Below, piece by piece: positions 39,951 to 52,665 of a stretch of DNA of 64,000 nucleotides. Numbering within the stretch: position 1 is the stretch's first letter; the number at the start of each line of letters is the position of its first letter. The position numbers and the translations under genes are program-made. The DNA is taken from contig VIIQ02000031.1 in assembly GCA_007449985.2 (NCBI GenBank), forward strand, positions 620,001 through 684,000. Reading direction: 5' to 3'. This DNA is from Desmodesmus armatus. Taxonomy: Eukaryota > Chlorophyta > Chlorophyceae > Sphaeropleales > Scenedesmaceae. The notes under the pieces are model-generated. The model had not been told where the DNA came from. It made no database searches and saw only the letters and a list, made by a program, of their open reading frames with translations.

Positions 39951-40644
39951 GGCTGGGTGTACTTGCGCAGCCCTGCCTAGGCCTCCACAAAGCAGCAGCA
40001 GTGACAGGTTGCAGGCTGGCTCTGATCACATGTTCGAGGACGAAGCCGAGTCAAACAAGAAGGTGGGTCATCTGTGGGAACTTGAACTCAACAGCAGACC
40101 TGGTCAAGAGTCCTAGGGGTCAAGACACGGAGTACCGCTGCTGATCAAACACTGTTTCTGTAAAGTTCGTGGATTAGTGGGCCTTCTGCTGGATTGTGCT
40201 GCCCTTTGGTTGCCTTGCCCCTTCATATTCCCCTCAACTGTCAGGGGTTACTTTCTGGCTTTCCCTTCAACCCACATCCGTTACCGCTGTCGTCACCTTG
40301 CATGTAATGAGCTAGACACTGCACCATCTATCTCTTTGAACCGACCAGATACGTGACCTCGGCTGAACTCTGCTCTCAGGAACCGCCAGTGATGTCGCTC
40401 ATTTGCATATGCAATGTTGCTTAGACACATTCGATGCCTTGTGGATGCAGTGACGTTCCTTGTTGGCGAGTAGCACTCCACAGTTGTGTCAGCTGACTGG
40501 TGGGAGCTACAGAAGCAGCAGCACGGTCCATCAGCAGTCACATCAGAGGCATATAGGGCGTCCACTGGCTTTCTAATCTACCAGCACGTTGCACACTTGG
40601 TTCTGCTGCGTGGCAGCAGGGCAGTGCCAGCAGCTGGTGGTCAG
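39951..40644. other. Divergent intergenic region between TBC and prolyl hydroxylase genes
   Basis: About 700 nt without a credible exon. It presumably holds promoters for both genes, but no TATA box or shared motif was identified with confidence. Confidence 0.4.
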
Positions 40645-43600
40645 ATGGCTCGAGGGACCAGCTTCGCCTGTCTGTGCTGCATGCTAGCAGCTGCAGCAGT
40701 TGCAGCAGCAGGTGAGACGTCAAACTCACACGGGCTATCCAGGAGTGCACGCCACACCAGCAGCACTGTACTGGCATGAGCACGGGACAAAGGGGTGGGG
40801 AGTGGGGAAATCTTTAAGGGGGGGGGGGTGACAAGTGAAGTGGGGATTGTGGAAGGGAGTGAGTGGGGGAAGGGGGTGTGAATCAGGCATGGGGCTTGTG
40901 TGCAGTGCCACGTCTGGGCTCTGCGGTATGCCAGGTTGGTTGGAACTGGACATGACTGGATGGGACTTCGGGTGGTAGGGCAGGGTGACGGTTTGTAGAT
41001 ACAAAAGGCTCTTATGATGCTGACCAGACTGTTACCGCCCTGGCTACAGCAACAGCAGGGGCGCAGGTAGGGGCAGGGGAGCTGCCAACTCTGCTTCATT
41101 GACCCTCAGCACAGTCACTGTCACAGTCACGATCACAGCCACACTGGCACAAACTTGTGGGACCAGTGAACACAGCAGGCCTTGATTTGAAGTCTCAGCA
41201 GCAGCCGCGGCAGCAATAGCAGCGGCAGCAGCAATGGCAGTGCCGATACATTGCTGTGGAAACGTGTGGCACAGCTTTTGCAGCACCCAGCAGCCTAGGT
41301 GTCTTGTACTCGGGGTAATGGGAGGAAGGGCTCTAGCTGCACACCAGTGCTGCTGCATGCTGCATTGTTGAGCCGCTCGCGACAATGCACAATGCCATTG
41401 CAACTGTGTCAACGCAGTTGTCCTCCCTGGTTGCCTGCCGGCTGACGGCTTGTTTCCTTGCTGTTGCTGCTGTTGCTGCTGCTGCTGCTGTGCAGCTGTT
41501 GAGCACCCAGCAGCCGGCAGCCACCCTGATGAGCCGTTCATAGGGTGGAACGGTGAAACATACAGACCAAAGGACCCGGGCGACACAGACGTGAGTGCAG
41601 ACATGCCTTGGAGGTTCGCCTATCATACCATGGTGTCAACGGCATGTTGGCCTCAGTTTGCATCATGCATGTACAGCCAGCGTACATTTGTGTCTGGCAA
41701 TCGTACTTGTTGTTGTTGTTAAGTTGGTCATGAAAGCTTTGACGAGGAGCCTAAGGCACCTGGGAACCACTCCGGCTCTCTTGTCAAGGCCCAGGCCTGG
41801 TCATGTGCATGGTCATGGCTCTGCAATGGCTGTGATGTGTAGACACAGGGTGTATGTCCATGTGTGTGTGATCACCTTTCCCCCTGCCGTGCTGTGCTGT
41901 GTGTTGCCGTGCCGTGCTGTTTGCCTGCAGAGTCATAGAAAATGGTGAGAGCTGAAGCACAGCTGTGACGGCAGACACGGCTGACCAGCACCAGCAGCAG
42001 CAGCAGTTGCATCGACACTAGCAGTAGTAGCAGCCGTGCATCGATACTAGCAGTGGCAGTTTCAAAAACAGCTGCAGCACATAGGCTGCACAGCAATAGT
42101 ATCACAGTACATTGCTGCCAATGCTGCTGGAGAGCCAGCCGCAACAAGCCCCGACAAACAGGGACAGCAGCAGAGCAGCAGCAGCAGCACTAGTTCTCCT
42201 CTCAGCCAGCTGCCCGGCATCGGATGCAGCAGCTACACTAGCAACAGCAGGTGCAGGCCCAGGCCCGCATGTAGCAGCTGACATAGCTGCGTATGCGTCA
42301 AGGGTAAATGCGCCCTTGCTTTCCCCCTACCTTGACCACTTCGCTCCTTGCTGTTTGTGCTACTGCTGCTGCTCCTGTTTGTGCCGCCGCCGCCGCCGCT
42401 GCTGCTGCTGCTGCTGCTGCTGCTGCCGCTGCTGCTGCTGCTGCTGTGCCGCAGGATTGAGACCATCAGTTGGAGTCCTCGTGCATTCGTCTACCACAAC
42501 TTCCTGAGTGAAGAAGAGATCAAACACATGCTGAACCTGGTCGAAATAAAGGTCAGTGCCTGGATGAGAGCCCTCTTCTTCAATGCCTTGATGCTGGCTT
42601 GCAGGTGGCTGGTTCCTTATTCATCCCTTTGAGCCTCCAGTATTGTTACTGGTAGCATTGCAGGATCTATAGAAGGCTAGCTCACCACATGTGGGCTGTA
42701 CTCAGCGGCTGTGGGTGTGTAGCAGCACCAGGGGTGTTGAACAGGGTTGGGGCATCACCCTGCCGTTGTGCCACTTCTGCATGCTGAGGGGGTTTTGAGA
42801 GCTAGGGGTTTTGCGAGACACCCCGGATCCTGTAACCCTTTGTGCATGGATGTGGCATGTGGCAGGGTCATTCAGAGCCCCGTCAGCACCCCTGGTGCTG
42901 TGGGTACCCCTGCTTGGACACCACTTGTGGTGTGTATCACAGCTTTCTTAATGTTGCCAAGCGATATTACGAGGAGTGTCATCACAAGAGGTGGCAGCAA
43001 GCACTGTACTGCACTATACTGTTATATGTGCATGTGGCCAGCTAGTGTGCTCCCTCACCCCTTCCCCTGCTATTCACCAACCAAAATCAAAACGAGGTGA
43101 CGGTTGGCGTTGCGCCATAGATCATAGCCATGCCTCAGCAGCCCCCCTTGCTTGCTCAACAAGAGCCGCACTTGGAGTGCCTCTGAGTGTGCATTGTGTA
43201 CTTCACAGCTGCCGCTTGGAGACACCAATGCTCCTGCCAAGACGCAACAATGATGCGGCTGACAGCTTCCCTCAACTTAGCTTCTCCCGCCCTTACTGTT
43301 GCTGAGCCTGAAACCACGCTGACACTGTGGCTGTTCCTGCTGCTGCTGCTGCTGCCGCTGACAGGTTGCTCGGTCGTATGTTGTTGACACGAAGACAGGT
43401 GTTTCAAAGCTTGATCCCATCCGCACCAGCTATGGGGCAGCCATAATGTGAGTAGTGTGGGGGTGGTGTGTGTGTGTGTGGGGGGGGGGTGTCGCTGAAA
43501 GGGAGGGGATAAGGGTTGGGGTGGGGCGGTGGGAGGGAATTTGGGGGTGGGAGGGAGGCGCGGGGGCTGGGAAAGCCCTCAGCCAGTGAAGAGGGGCTGG

Positions 43601-43938
43601 GTTGAGAGTGACGATGGGTTTTGGTTCTCTGTTGCAGCAAATTGGGATGGGGGTGATATGTGGAGGGGGGCGGGGGAACCGAGGCGCGGCGGGTTGGGGT
43701 GACAGACAGTTTGGTGGTGGTGACGACTTGATGAGGAGGTGGTGGAGGAGGAGGGGGAATGTATGTTTGCTGTTGAGCAGCAGTGCAGCCCAGCCGATAC
43801 AGGTGGGGCACAAGAGGTAGGAGATGACTCTCGTCATGAAACGCCAAAACTGTTCTACTGTGTTATTGTAAGAAAGGAACGGAGGGACATGCTGCTGCCA
43901 CAGCCGCCATCAAGACAACTCTGCTGCCGCCGCGCTGC

Positions 43939-43977
<39 letters not shown>

Positions 43978-46900
43978 AGGCGGGGTCAGACTGCAGTGAT
44001 AGCTGCGATAGAGGCTCGAATTTCGGAGTGGACGCGGCTACCGCCCGACCATGGTGAGCCCATTCAGGTGCTCAGGTACCAGAACGGGCAGAAGTACGAC
44101 GCACACTGGGTGAGTGGACGGACAGGGCTCAGGGCCTGGCTCTCTGCTCAGCAGAATGTAGCAGCACAGTATGTTACCATCGTTGAACCCCAACTTTGTA
44201 CAGTAACACGTCACATGTCGCAGTGACAGACCAAGCTGCAGGGACCGGGTAGCACTTTCAACCACAAGGGCGGCCCGCCTTCGACGTCACACTGCACAGC
44301 CGGCTGTACCCCACATGATCAGCATGCCTGCACACGATGCTTACGCCTGATCCTGACAACACACAACACTGCAACACAGCACACCAACAACATGCATGCC
44401 TCCTGATGTCCTACCTAAGGGCACAGCACCCACGTGCCTGGGTACTGGCCCACGCCCCAGCGACCTGTTGCTCCTGCTGCCCTCCCCCCCCTCCCGCATC
44501 GTATGTGCTGTCCATGATCACTGGCAAAGGCTGGGGTGGTGTGTTTGCTTGCTACGAGTACGTTGCAGTAGAGTTGTATGCCTGAGTGTATGTTTGCTGC
44601 TGCAACCAACATGAAATTGTTGTTTCGACCAACTCCACAACAAGCGGTCGGGGGAGGGGGGGGGTCTGGGATTGCTTGGGCGTTGCTGGGCCCCCACCCA
44701 CCCCACCCCACCTCATCCACACCCACTCGCACACCGGCTCTCCATCACCCCCCTCCCCTTCGCTCTTGTTGCCCCCCTCCCCCCCCCCCCCAGGACTGGT
44801 TTGACGACCCTGTCCACAAGAAGGAGGATGGCCACCAACGTGTTGCCACTGTGCTGCTGTACCTTGGTGACGTGGTGGAGGGAGGGGAGACATCACTGCC
44901 GATAGGCATCCCCATCGACGAGGAGCGGCAGAAGATGGTAAACCCTAGTGAGTGAGCTTGCTCCATAGGAGGTACAGGTGCCGCATGGTTGAACTAGGTG
45001 GGCATCATGCATTTGACAGCTTGCTGGGGCAGGGGGCAGGGGGGGGGCAAGGGTGTTGGGGAATGCCAGAAGAGAGGCAGCTCGAGCTGGCTGACGGGGT
45101 GACCTAAGTTTGGGCCGGCACTAACCTACACCAGCCCTGCTAGGAGCTTCTGGAGGGAGGGATAGGGAACTGTTGCCGATTATCAGCAAACAATCTATGG
45201 GGAGCGGCAGAAGATGGTCAACCCTAGTGAGTGAGCACGCTTGATAGGAGGTACAGGCGCCTGGAAAACTAGATATGCATCATGCAGTTAACAGTCTGCT
45301 GGGGGGTGGGGTGGGGAATGCCAGGTAACAAACAGCTGGACCTGACAGGGGGGGGGGACCTAGGCTTGGGACCGGCACGAACCTACACCTAACCCTGCTA
45401 GGAGGTGCTGGAGGGAGGGCGCAGGGAATTGTTGCTGCTGACAAACCAACCATTGTAGAGATTGTCCGACAACGAGCCCAAGCAAGTCAGCTGTGCAATC
45501 CTTGGGTGCTGATGAACGCTGCATCGTTCAAAAGGTGAATGTACCCCCCCCCCCCCCACACACCCACCCACCCACACACATTATCACGTGGGTGCACCCA
45601 CTCACCTAAACCGCGCACACGTTCAGCTCCCCCCCCCCTCATTGCCTCCCTTCTTTGCTTGCAGGTGAATGTGCGCTGAAGGGCAGCATGGCTGTCATCC
45701 CTCGCCGGGGTGATGCGCTGCTGTTCTGGGACATGCACCCCAACGGGACAGAGGTGGACAGGGCGTCACTGCACGCCAGCTGCCCCACAATCAAGGTAGG
45801 GGCTGCAAAATAGGGTCAGCAGGGGATGTGCTTGTTCAAGGGGGTTGGTCAGGTGCTTGCTAGCCTAGCACACACTGGTGTGGGTGGGTGGGGAAGAGAT
45901 GACTGCACGAGCGCAAGGAGGGAGGGCAGCAAGTTGCGGTGTCGCCGCTGGGCTGCAGTTGTGTGGTACAAGCGTGGACAGAGCCTCACTGCATGCGCTT
46001 TGCCCTACAGCAAAGCTAGTGTGAGCGTGTGTGTGTTTGGGGGGGTGGGGGGAGTGGCCTTGCTGTCACACCCATGCATATGGTCCTCATTCTGTGCGCT
46101 TGCTGCAGTCGCTGGCGCAGGACAGGCTGCCACTGTATCTCTGCATCATTGCAGCAACAAGCTTACAAGGATTGTCCCAACCGCCCTCATGGGCCTAGGC
46201 ATCTGGGCAGTAACACAGGCACACACAGATTACACAAACCCAGCCGGGCCTGCTGCTGCTGCTGCTGCTGCTGCTGCAGGGTACCAAGTGGACTGCCACC
46301 AAGTGGATCCACAACATGCCCTACGGCAGCGGCTTTGACCCACTCAAACTGGCGGCGCAGTGCAAGGACACAGCAGATGATTGCAGGTAGGGAGGGGGAT
46401 GGGAGGGATTGCAGAGTTTCCTGTACAGAGCGTGGAGGGGAGGCGAGGCACTGCAGATGGTGATGTGGGGGGTACTACCGAAGCAGTAGTCCTAAATGGG
46501 GGCACAAGCCACAGGGGACCTGAAGCCTTGGGGTTGTGAGAAGAGCATAAATGAAGCTGCAGGGCAGGACGTAGTTGGGGCATGTGCGGGCCGTCATTAT
46601 ACAGGCCTAAGTTGCCCTCTGACCTCCTGCACCTTCTGCGTGTGTCCTACCCCCCCCCCCCCCACCTTGCATTGCCCAGGTAGCTCAGCAGTGCTGGCAT
46701 GTGCAACAGTGATCCTGCCAAGATGCTGGGGGTCACCGCAATCTGTACTCCCCAGCACTTTCCTTCGCTGCGCGCACCACAAGCACCTTCCAACTCCCGC
46801 TCAGCCCCTGCGCCCCCCCCCCATCATGCAATGCGCTCCCCTTCCGTCTGTTTTCCTGCCACCCACAAGCCCTCCTGACCTCACTCCTGCGTGTTTTGCA

Positions 46901-47111
46901 CCCTCCCCCCCTTGCCCCCTGCAGTGCCCTGGTTGCTGCTGGCAAGTGTGACAGTGACCCTGCCAAGATGCTGGGCGTCACTGGGGTGTGCAGGCGCAGC
47001 TGTCAGGACTGTGTGGACTGTGCTGACGGGGACATCATATGTCTACGCAAGAACATGCGCAGCCAACGGCAGCGGGCTGCAGCAGCGGCGTCGGCGCATA
47101 GTCCGCACTAG
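40645..47111 (+). CDS. Prolyl 4-hydroxylase catalytic subunit with C-terminal ShKT domain, eleven exons
   Basis: Exons: 40645-40711, 41496-41590, 41931-41944 (14 nt), 42455-42551, 43365-43447, 43980-44109, 44794-44937, 45459-45492 (tentative), 45665-45795, 46280-46386 and 46925-47111. They sum to 1089 nt (362 residues) with every phase agreeing. A signal peptide (MARGTSFACLCCMLAAAAVA) targets the ER. The 2-oxoglutarate/Fe(II) dioxygenase domain shows ISWSPRAFVYHNFLSEEE, VVDTKTG..DPIRTSYG, the iron ligands His-x-Asp in KYDAHWDWFDD and His in SLHASCP, and the 2-oxoglutarate lysine in GTKWTATKWIH. A six-Cys ShKT module follows (CKDTADDC, GKCDSDPAKMLGV, CRRSCQDCVDC). It hydroxylates proline in secreted Hyp-rich or collagen-like proteins, such as algal wall glycoproteins. 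Exon 8 has a weak GTGCAA donor. Confidence 0.9.
44922..45440 (+). repeat. Tandem duplication (about 270 nt) at the end of hydroxylase exon 7
   Basis: 44922-45190 and 45197-45440 align throughout. Shared words are GAGCGGCAGAAGATGGT(A/C)AACCCTAG, ATAGGAGGTACAGG, GCATCATGCA, a G-run, GGGGAATGCCAG, GACCTA, CCGGCAC.AACCTACAC and a GGAGGGAGGG end. The second copy repeats the last codons of exon 7 and its donor but has no acceptor in front. Confidence 0.85.
46683..46745 (+). pseudogene. Second copy of the ShKT exon core, probably unused
   Basis: This stretch reads SAGMCNSDPAKMLGVTAIC in one frame. It matches AAGKCDSDPAKMLGVTGVC of the true last exon about 240 nt downstream. The acceptor-side context differs (CCCAGGTAGCTCAG), and the copy loses ShKT similarity after the second Cys. 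It is read as a duplicated exon fragment within the last intron. Confidence 0.6.
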
Positions 47112-48319
47112 CGCCAAACAGCAGTAGCAGCAGCAGCAGCAGCAGTAGCAGCAGCAGCAGTAGCAGCAGAGCAGCAGCAGCCTCGTGCAAGGGCAATGTC
47201 ACCTCCATGACGCACAGCGTTTCACAGGCCACACAGCTGCATCTGGTGTTGGTCGGAGGACCAGCGGGTGCTGTGGCGGCAATGTTGTTGGCATGGCAGC
47301 AGTAGCGGCCGTGACAGCAGCAGCGGCAGCCAGGTGGCGCTGCTGCACAACTATATTTCCCTTGCTGCATTCAGCAAATTCAGCATCGGATTGAGAGCTG
47401 CAGAGTCGGAAGGAGCAGCAGCAAAAGCGGCGGCACAGCGCCCACACACGTGGTTTGTGTCATGTCAGTCTCTGTCACCTGAGCTATCATAGCTCATAGT
47501 ATGTGACTTGGGACAGAACCATGTTCAACAAGTATCCCTGGATATCAAGAGGGCTATGGCCAGAGTGCTTGCTGCTGGGCGGCACAGCCTGTGCGGCATG
47601 CCTGCTTTCCACCACCACTGGGAGTGCAGCACTGCCTTGAGTGTTGTGCAACTGGGTGTGTCGTGTGAGTGTTGTGTCACCGGAATGTTTCTTTGCGACT
47701 TTGACTCCTGTGACAGTGGGCAGGTACCACATTGGACACAGTCAACGCTGTTGTGGGCCACATGGTGGCCCATGCCATGGGCCAGGTGTGACAACTGATT
47801 GTGTGATTCAAGACTAGAACGAGTCCGTCTCATACGATGCCATCATTTTAGCAGAGCATGTCCAAATCGCTTTAATACACACACGAGTGGCTGAGTCACA
47901 GCCACTGTTCTTAGATCTACTGTCTCTTATCTACTGTATCTGCAGCAGCTTGGCGAGAACACGTACACCACCGCTGAAAGAGCTAGCTGAGTTGTAGCAG
48001 AACGCACAGGTGACTGCAAACAGCCCAGGCTCAGCCGGAGAGCTGTTGTGCACCAGCAAGTGTGCTTTGGAGCTGTGCTTACCACGCTGCATGCAACATG
48101 CTGGCCTGCAGATATGCCTTGAAGCATGCATCATGTTACCACTGCTTGTGAAAGTGCTCTTGGAGGGCTCTACGTCCTTGTGCTGTGGTGATCCAGTGTG
48201 CCCCTGTGCTGCACAGCTGTAGGTTGTGCACAGCAGCCTGCCCCTGGCATACTTTGCAGCTGCACCAACAGTACCTGGACCCACGAATCTCATCGTTTTT
48301 GTATTGCTTTGGTTGCAGG
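47112..48319. other. Intergenic, with CAG tract; probable 5' leader intron of the LRR gene
   Basis: A (CAGCAGTAG)n tract lies at about 47120-47180. The remainder holds only short frames. Directly before 48320 a GGTTGCAG acceptor precedes the LRR start codon, as in the other two copies, so part of this region is likely a leader intron. Confidence 0.4.
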
Positions 48320-50035
48320 ATGGCAGCCACAGAGGAGCCCATGCAGCTGCTGCAGCTGCCCGACGCTTGCCTGCTGGCGGTGCTGCAGTGCTGTGCTGAC
48401 GACTTGCGGAGTCTGTTCAGTGCCGCCCGGGCCCATAGCAGGCTGCACCAGGCAGCTGTGCTGGCTCTCAGCAACTTTTCAGTGGGTCGGCATCTGAACC
48501 AGCAACGTGTTGATGGAGTGCTACTGTACCTGTCCAAGCATGGCCAGCATGTTCACAGCATGGACCTTTTGGGTAACAGGTTGATGCTGGCCAGCCTGCA
48601 GCAGCTGCCTCCCAACCTGCGGCTTGAGAGCCTGCACTTGGCCAACTTTGACCTGCAGCTGCAGCCAGGGGGTGGGTTTCAGGGCGTGGTGCGGCCTGGG
48701 ATGCCTCTCAAGCAGCTGCGGCTTGACAACTGTGGGCTGCTTGATGGGGAGGAGGGGCTGTCAGCAGCAGTGGCGCTGCTGACAGCGCTGCAGCACCTCA
48801 GCCTCAATATCAGGGAACTCAGCCAGGATTTTGTTTTGATGTTGCTGGGCGGGTTCAGGTTGCCAGGATATGTATTGTCACAGCTGCAGCAGCTGACCCA
48901 CCTTGAGCTTGCCAACGTGCAGCTGCAGGGCCCTGACCAGGGGGGCCCAGCCCTGCCGCTGAAGGAGCTGCGGCTGTCTTGGGTCAGGCTTGCAGCTAGC
49001 AGCAGCGGCATGCTGCAGCACCTCACTCGGCTCTACTTGTCAAGCTCATACAAGCTTGAGCCTGGCGCGGTGGCTGGCCTCACGCAGCTGCAGCACCTGC
49101 AACTGATACTACATGGCTCCATGGAGAATGCACAGCAGCTGTCCCAGTTGCAGGCCCTGCAGCAGCTGACACACCTTAGGTTTTTTTGCATGGTGCATCT
49201 CACCCTGCCGCCTGCAGCAGCCTTCACAGCGCTGACAGCAAGCAGCAAGCTGCACCACCTTGACATCAGCGACAGCAGTCTCCCGTCAGCTGTTTTGCAG
49301 CACATGTTTCCTGCTGGCAGGCAGCTGCCGCACCTGCATTACTTGGACATCTCATGCGATCATGTGGCAGCTCCTGAAGGCACCCGTCTTGTGAGTTGCT
49401 GCCCTGGCCTGCAGCGTTTGGTTGTGCAGGATTTGCAATGCAGTGCAGAGCTCCTGGCCCCACTGCAGGGGCTGAGCGGGCTGCACGCGCTGCGCTTGGC
49501 CAGCGACACACAAGTGGAGGGGTTGAGGCTGTGTGTCAGCTGACAGGGCTGCAGGAGTTGGTCATGCATGTTCCCAGCAGTGCAGATAGGCTGCTCCTGC
49601 AGCTGACACAGCTGAAGCAGCTTACATTCCTTGACTTCATCAGGACGGTGGAGGGTTGGACAGTTGAGCGCTTTCCGATCAAGGTAGGTTGGTCAACATG
49701 ATGCATGTCTTCAAGCTTTCTATATTGTTTTCATACGAAGCATTCATGTGCATGCACAGCAGGCATCTGCAAAGAATGTCATGTTGACAGGTTATTGCTG
49801 GAAAAGTGACATTGGTGATCTTGTTGATGGCCCTCTACAAAACATGGACAATCATAACATGTGCTGCTGATGGGGTTGGCCAGTCACCAACTGTGCTCGG
49901 CTGCTGCTACTGTCTTTTGCGCTTCTTCAGGCTCCTGGTGATGAGCCTGTGTGGCGCCAGATACTGCGGCACCACCTGGACCACAGCGACCCTGAGGTGG
50001 TGCAGCAGGCTGTGGCAGCATTGGCAGAGCAGTAG
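48320..50035 (+). pseudogene. F-box-like leucine-rich-repeat gene, copy A, one frameshift
   Basis: Exon 1 is 48320-49683 and the last exon is 49931-50035 (TAG). ATG 48320 lies 1 nt after a TTGCAG acceptor, the same arrangement as copies B and C. The N-terminus has an F-box-like motif (LLQLPDACLLAVLQCCADDL, then FSAARAHSRLHQAAV). Leucine-rich repeats follow (for example LQQLTHLELANVQL, LTQLQHLQLILHG). The last exon codes APGDEPVWRQILRHHLDHSD. Near 49515-49522 copy A has a run of four G where copy B has five, which ends the frame early at 49543. The C-terminal LRRs and last exon continue in the shifted frame. Members of this type usually serve as SCF ubiquitin-ligase adaptors. It could be a real pseudogene or a sequence error. 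Confidence 0.72.
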
Positions 50036-50919
50036 CTAGCAGCCAGCAGCCCAGTTTTGTTTACCTTGCAGCCGTGGCAGGTGTCTGGAGGTGCTGCACA
50101 GCAACCAGATCAGGGTCTCACCCTGACGGTTGGATTGGGTTCCAACTTATTATTGAGGGCATGTGGCTTACTGTAACTGTACTTGATCTGTGCTTCTGGA
50201 TGTGATGTTGACCCAGGCACACCATGGGCCATACCTATCGTTTGCAACACTGCTTTCTAGAAGGTTCTGGTGAGAAAGGGTGTGCGCACTTGCATTGGCG
50301 GGCTGGCACTGCCAGCCTGGCAGGGTGCGACATATGAAAACCACTGTCTGATTGGCTGCAGCAGACAACCAAAAATAGCTCATACTCAGCATATGCCAAC
50401 GCGTATGGCTATAACTGGGTGCCCAAGGGCCAGCCCTTACTACCCCTGGGCCAGTGCGGCCTGATGACTAACAGTTGTGGGCCAGGTGTGGATGAGTCAG
50501 ACTGTGTCACTGTGTCATACAGCCTACCGCTGTTCGATCAACCTACTGAGTCCCCCTGTGCGAAAGCAACACGCGTGAAAGCAAGCAAGGTTTGAGCAAG
50601 TGCACAGTTTGGATCTGTCTCCAGCAGCCCTGCTGAACATACGAGAAGGCAGTCTAATTTACCGCCTACAGTCATCGAAGGGGAGCGTATAATAGGGTAA
50701 GTGCAAAATGGCCCAGTCTTCCGCCGCAGAATGCCGTTGTAGCACACAACAGCACATGTGCTGGGTTGCTGTCGCAGTTGCTGTGCATTGCTCTGCAATT
50801 GCTGTGCAACGTGGGTTGCAAACAATGGTGGCAACCATGCTGAATGTGTGGGAGTGTATCTTGCAATATGTGTGCTTGCATTCCCTGCTGGAACTTTTCA
50901 TGGGCTCTTTACTTGCAGG
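50036..50919. other. Spacer and probable leader intron between LRR copies A and B
   Basis: No credible coding sequence. The 3' end is the CTTGCAG acceptor directly before the copy B start codon. The matching donor was not identified. Confidence 0.4.
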
Positions 50920-52665
50920 ATGGCAGTCAGACAGGAAACGAGGATGGCAGCCAAAGAGGTTCCCAGCCAGCTGCTGCAGCTGCCGGACCCTTGCCTGCTG
51001 GCAGTGCTGCAGTGTTGTGCTGATGAGCCCAGCAGCCTATTCAGCGCAGCAAGGGCTCACAGCAGGCTGCACCAGGCAGCTGTGCTGGCGCTCAGCTGCA
51101 TCACAGTGGACAGGGTCTGGCAGCAGGAGGCAGTTGACAGGCTGCTGATTTACTTGGCCAGGCATGGCCAGCATGTCGACAGCATTGATCATATGGGTAA
51201 TCAACATTATGAGATCAGTCTGCGTCAGCTGCCCGACCACCTGAACCTCTCCAGCCTGAAGTTAGGCCATTTGAGTCTGCAGCTGCAGCCAGGGGGTGGG
51301 TTTCAGGGTGTGGTGCGGCCTGGGCTAACCCTCAAGCAGCTGCGTTTGCATGACTGCAAGCTGCTTGATGGTGCGAAGGGGTTGGCAGCAGCACTGGCCC
51401 TGCTGCCGGGGCTGCAGCACCTCAGCATCAGCAACACAAAGTGGACCTTTTCCTGGGGGTTCAAGTTTTCAACAGGTGCATTGTCAGCACTGCAGCAGCT
51501 CACCCACCTTGAGCTTGTTGGTGCTGAGGTATATGGCCCTGACCCCAAGGGGCCTGCTCTGCAGCCGCTGCAGGCCCTGACCAGGCTGGCTGACCTGCGG
51601 CTCTCTCTGGCTGGGGGCCCAGCACTTATCAACAACAGCATGTTTGTGGGAGCGCAGCACCTCACGCGTCTATATTTGCTGGGCCGTGCCGTGCTTGCGC
51701 CTGGCGCACTGGCCCCCATCACCCAGCTGCAGTACCTGGACGTGGCACTGTACGACAGTGGGGGCCGTGCTGTAGGGGTTGCGCAGATCCTGTCAGAGCT
51801 GCAGCACCTGCAGCAGCTGACATACCTGCAGTGTTCTTGCGATGTGTCGCATGAGGGCAACCCTCCCCCTGCAGCAGCCTTCTCAGCCCTGACAGCCAGC
51901 AGCAAGCTACAGCACCTCAACATCAGCAGCTGCATGCTGCCAGCAGGCGTGTGGCAGCACATCTTCCCTGCTGGCAGGCAGCTGCCGCACCTGCAGGTTT
52001 TGAACATCTCAGATGTGAAGCAGCCAGGGACATGCCCCGTTCCAGCTCCTGAAGGCAGCCGCCTTGTGAGCTGCTGCCCTGCCCTGCAGCAGCTGGACAT
52101 GGAGCGACTGCAGTACAGTGCAGGGCGTCTGGCCTCTCTGGCGGGGCTGAGCGGGCTGCACACACTGCGCGTGGCCGGTGATTCACTAGTGGAGGGGGTT
52201 GAGGCTGTGTGTCAGCTGACAGGGCTGCGGGAGCTGCACCTGCATTCCCCCCTATCGTCAGAGGGGGTGCTGCTGCAGCTGGCGCAGCTGAAGCGGCTGA
52301 CGCAGCTGAACTTCAGTAGGACTGAGCAAGTGTTATATTGGGGTATGAGGATTGTTTCAAGCTTCAAGAGCGAGGTGGGTTGGTGAGCATAAAGCATGTT
52401 GTTGCTGTTGCCAACAACAGTGGGACTGCTGAGCAGGTGGACGCAATTGCGGCAACACGACACATGTACAATGATGGCATGTGGTGCTGATAATCTGGGC
52501 CAATAACCAGAAACTGAGCTTGACTGCTACTTTTGCTGCTGTCTTTTCTTGCTCGTGCAGGCTCCTGGTGATGAGCCTGTGTGGCGCCAGATAATGCAGG
52601 GCCACCTTGACCACAGCGACCCTATTGTGGCACAGCAGGCGGCTGCAGCACTGGCAGGGGAGTAG
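50920..52665 (+). CDS. F-box-like leucine-rich-repeat protein, copy B (intact)
   Basis: Exon 1 is 50920-52374 and exon 2 is 52561-52665, both phase 0, giving about 519 residues. The start ATG follows a CTTGCAG acceptor; a second Met (MAAKEVPSQ) lies 9 codons on and aligns with the starts of copies A and C. The N-terminal F-box-like helix (LLQLPDPCLLAVLQCCADEP, FSAARAHSRLHQ) is followed by about 14 irregular leucine-rich repeats (for example LKQLRLHDCKLLDGA, LQQLTHLELVGAEV, LQHLNISSCMLPAGV). It ends with the family C-terminus APGDEPVWRQIMQGHLDHSD. By analogy it would bind Skp1 through the F-box and a substrate through the LRR arc. Substrate and regulation are unknown. This is the only copy of the three with an unbroken frame. 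Confidence 0.82.

Noticed and set aside
43404..43847. Pro-rich minus-strand frames
   Set aside because: They are complements of a G-rich intron of the prolyl hydroxylase gene, with no splice or family evidence.
47035..47370. Minus-strand frame rich in Leu over the CAG tract after the prolyl hydroxylase
   Set aside because: Composition is explained by the CAG tract and the reverse of the ShKT exon; no splice or family support.
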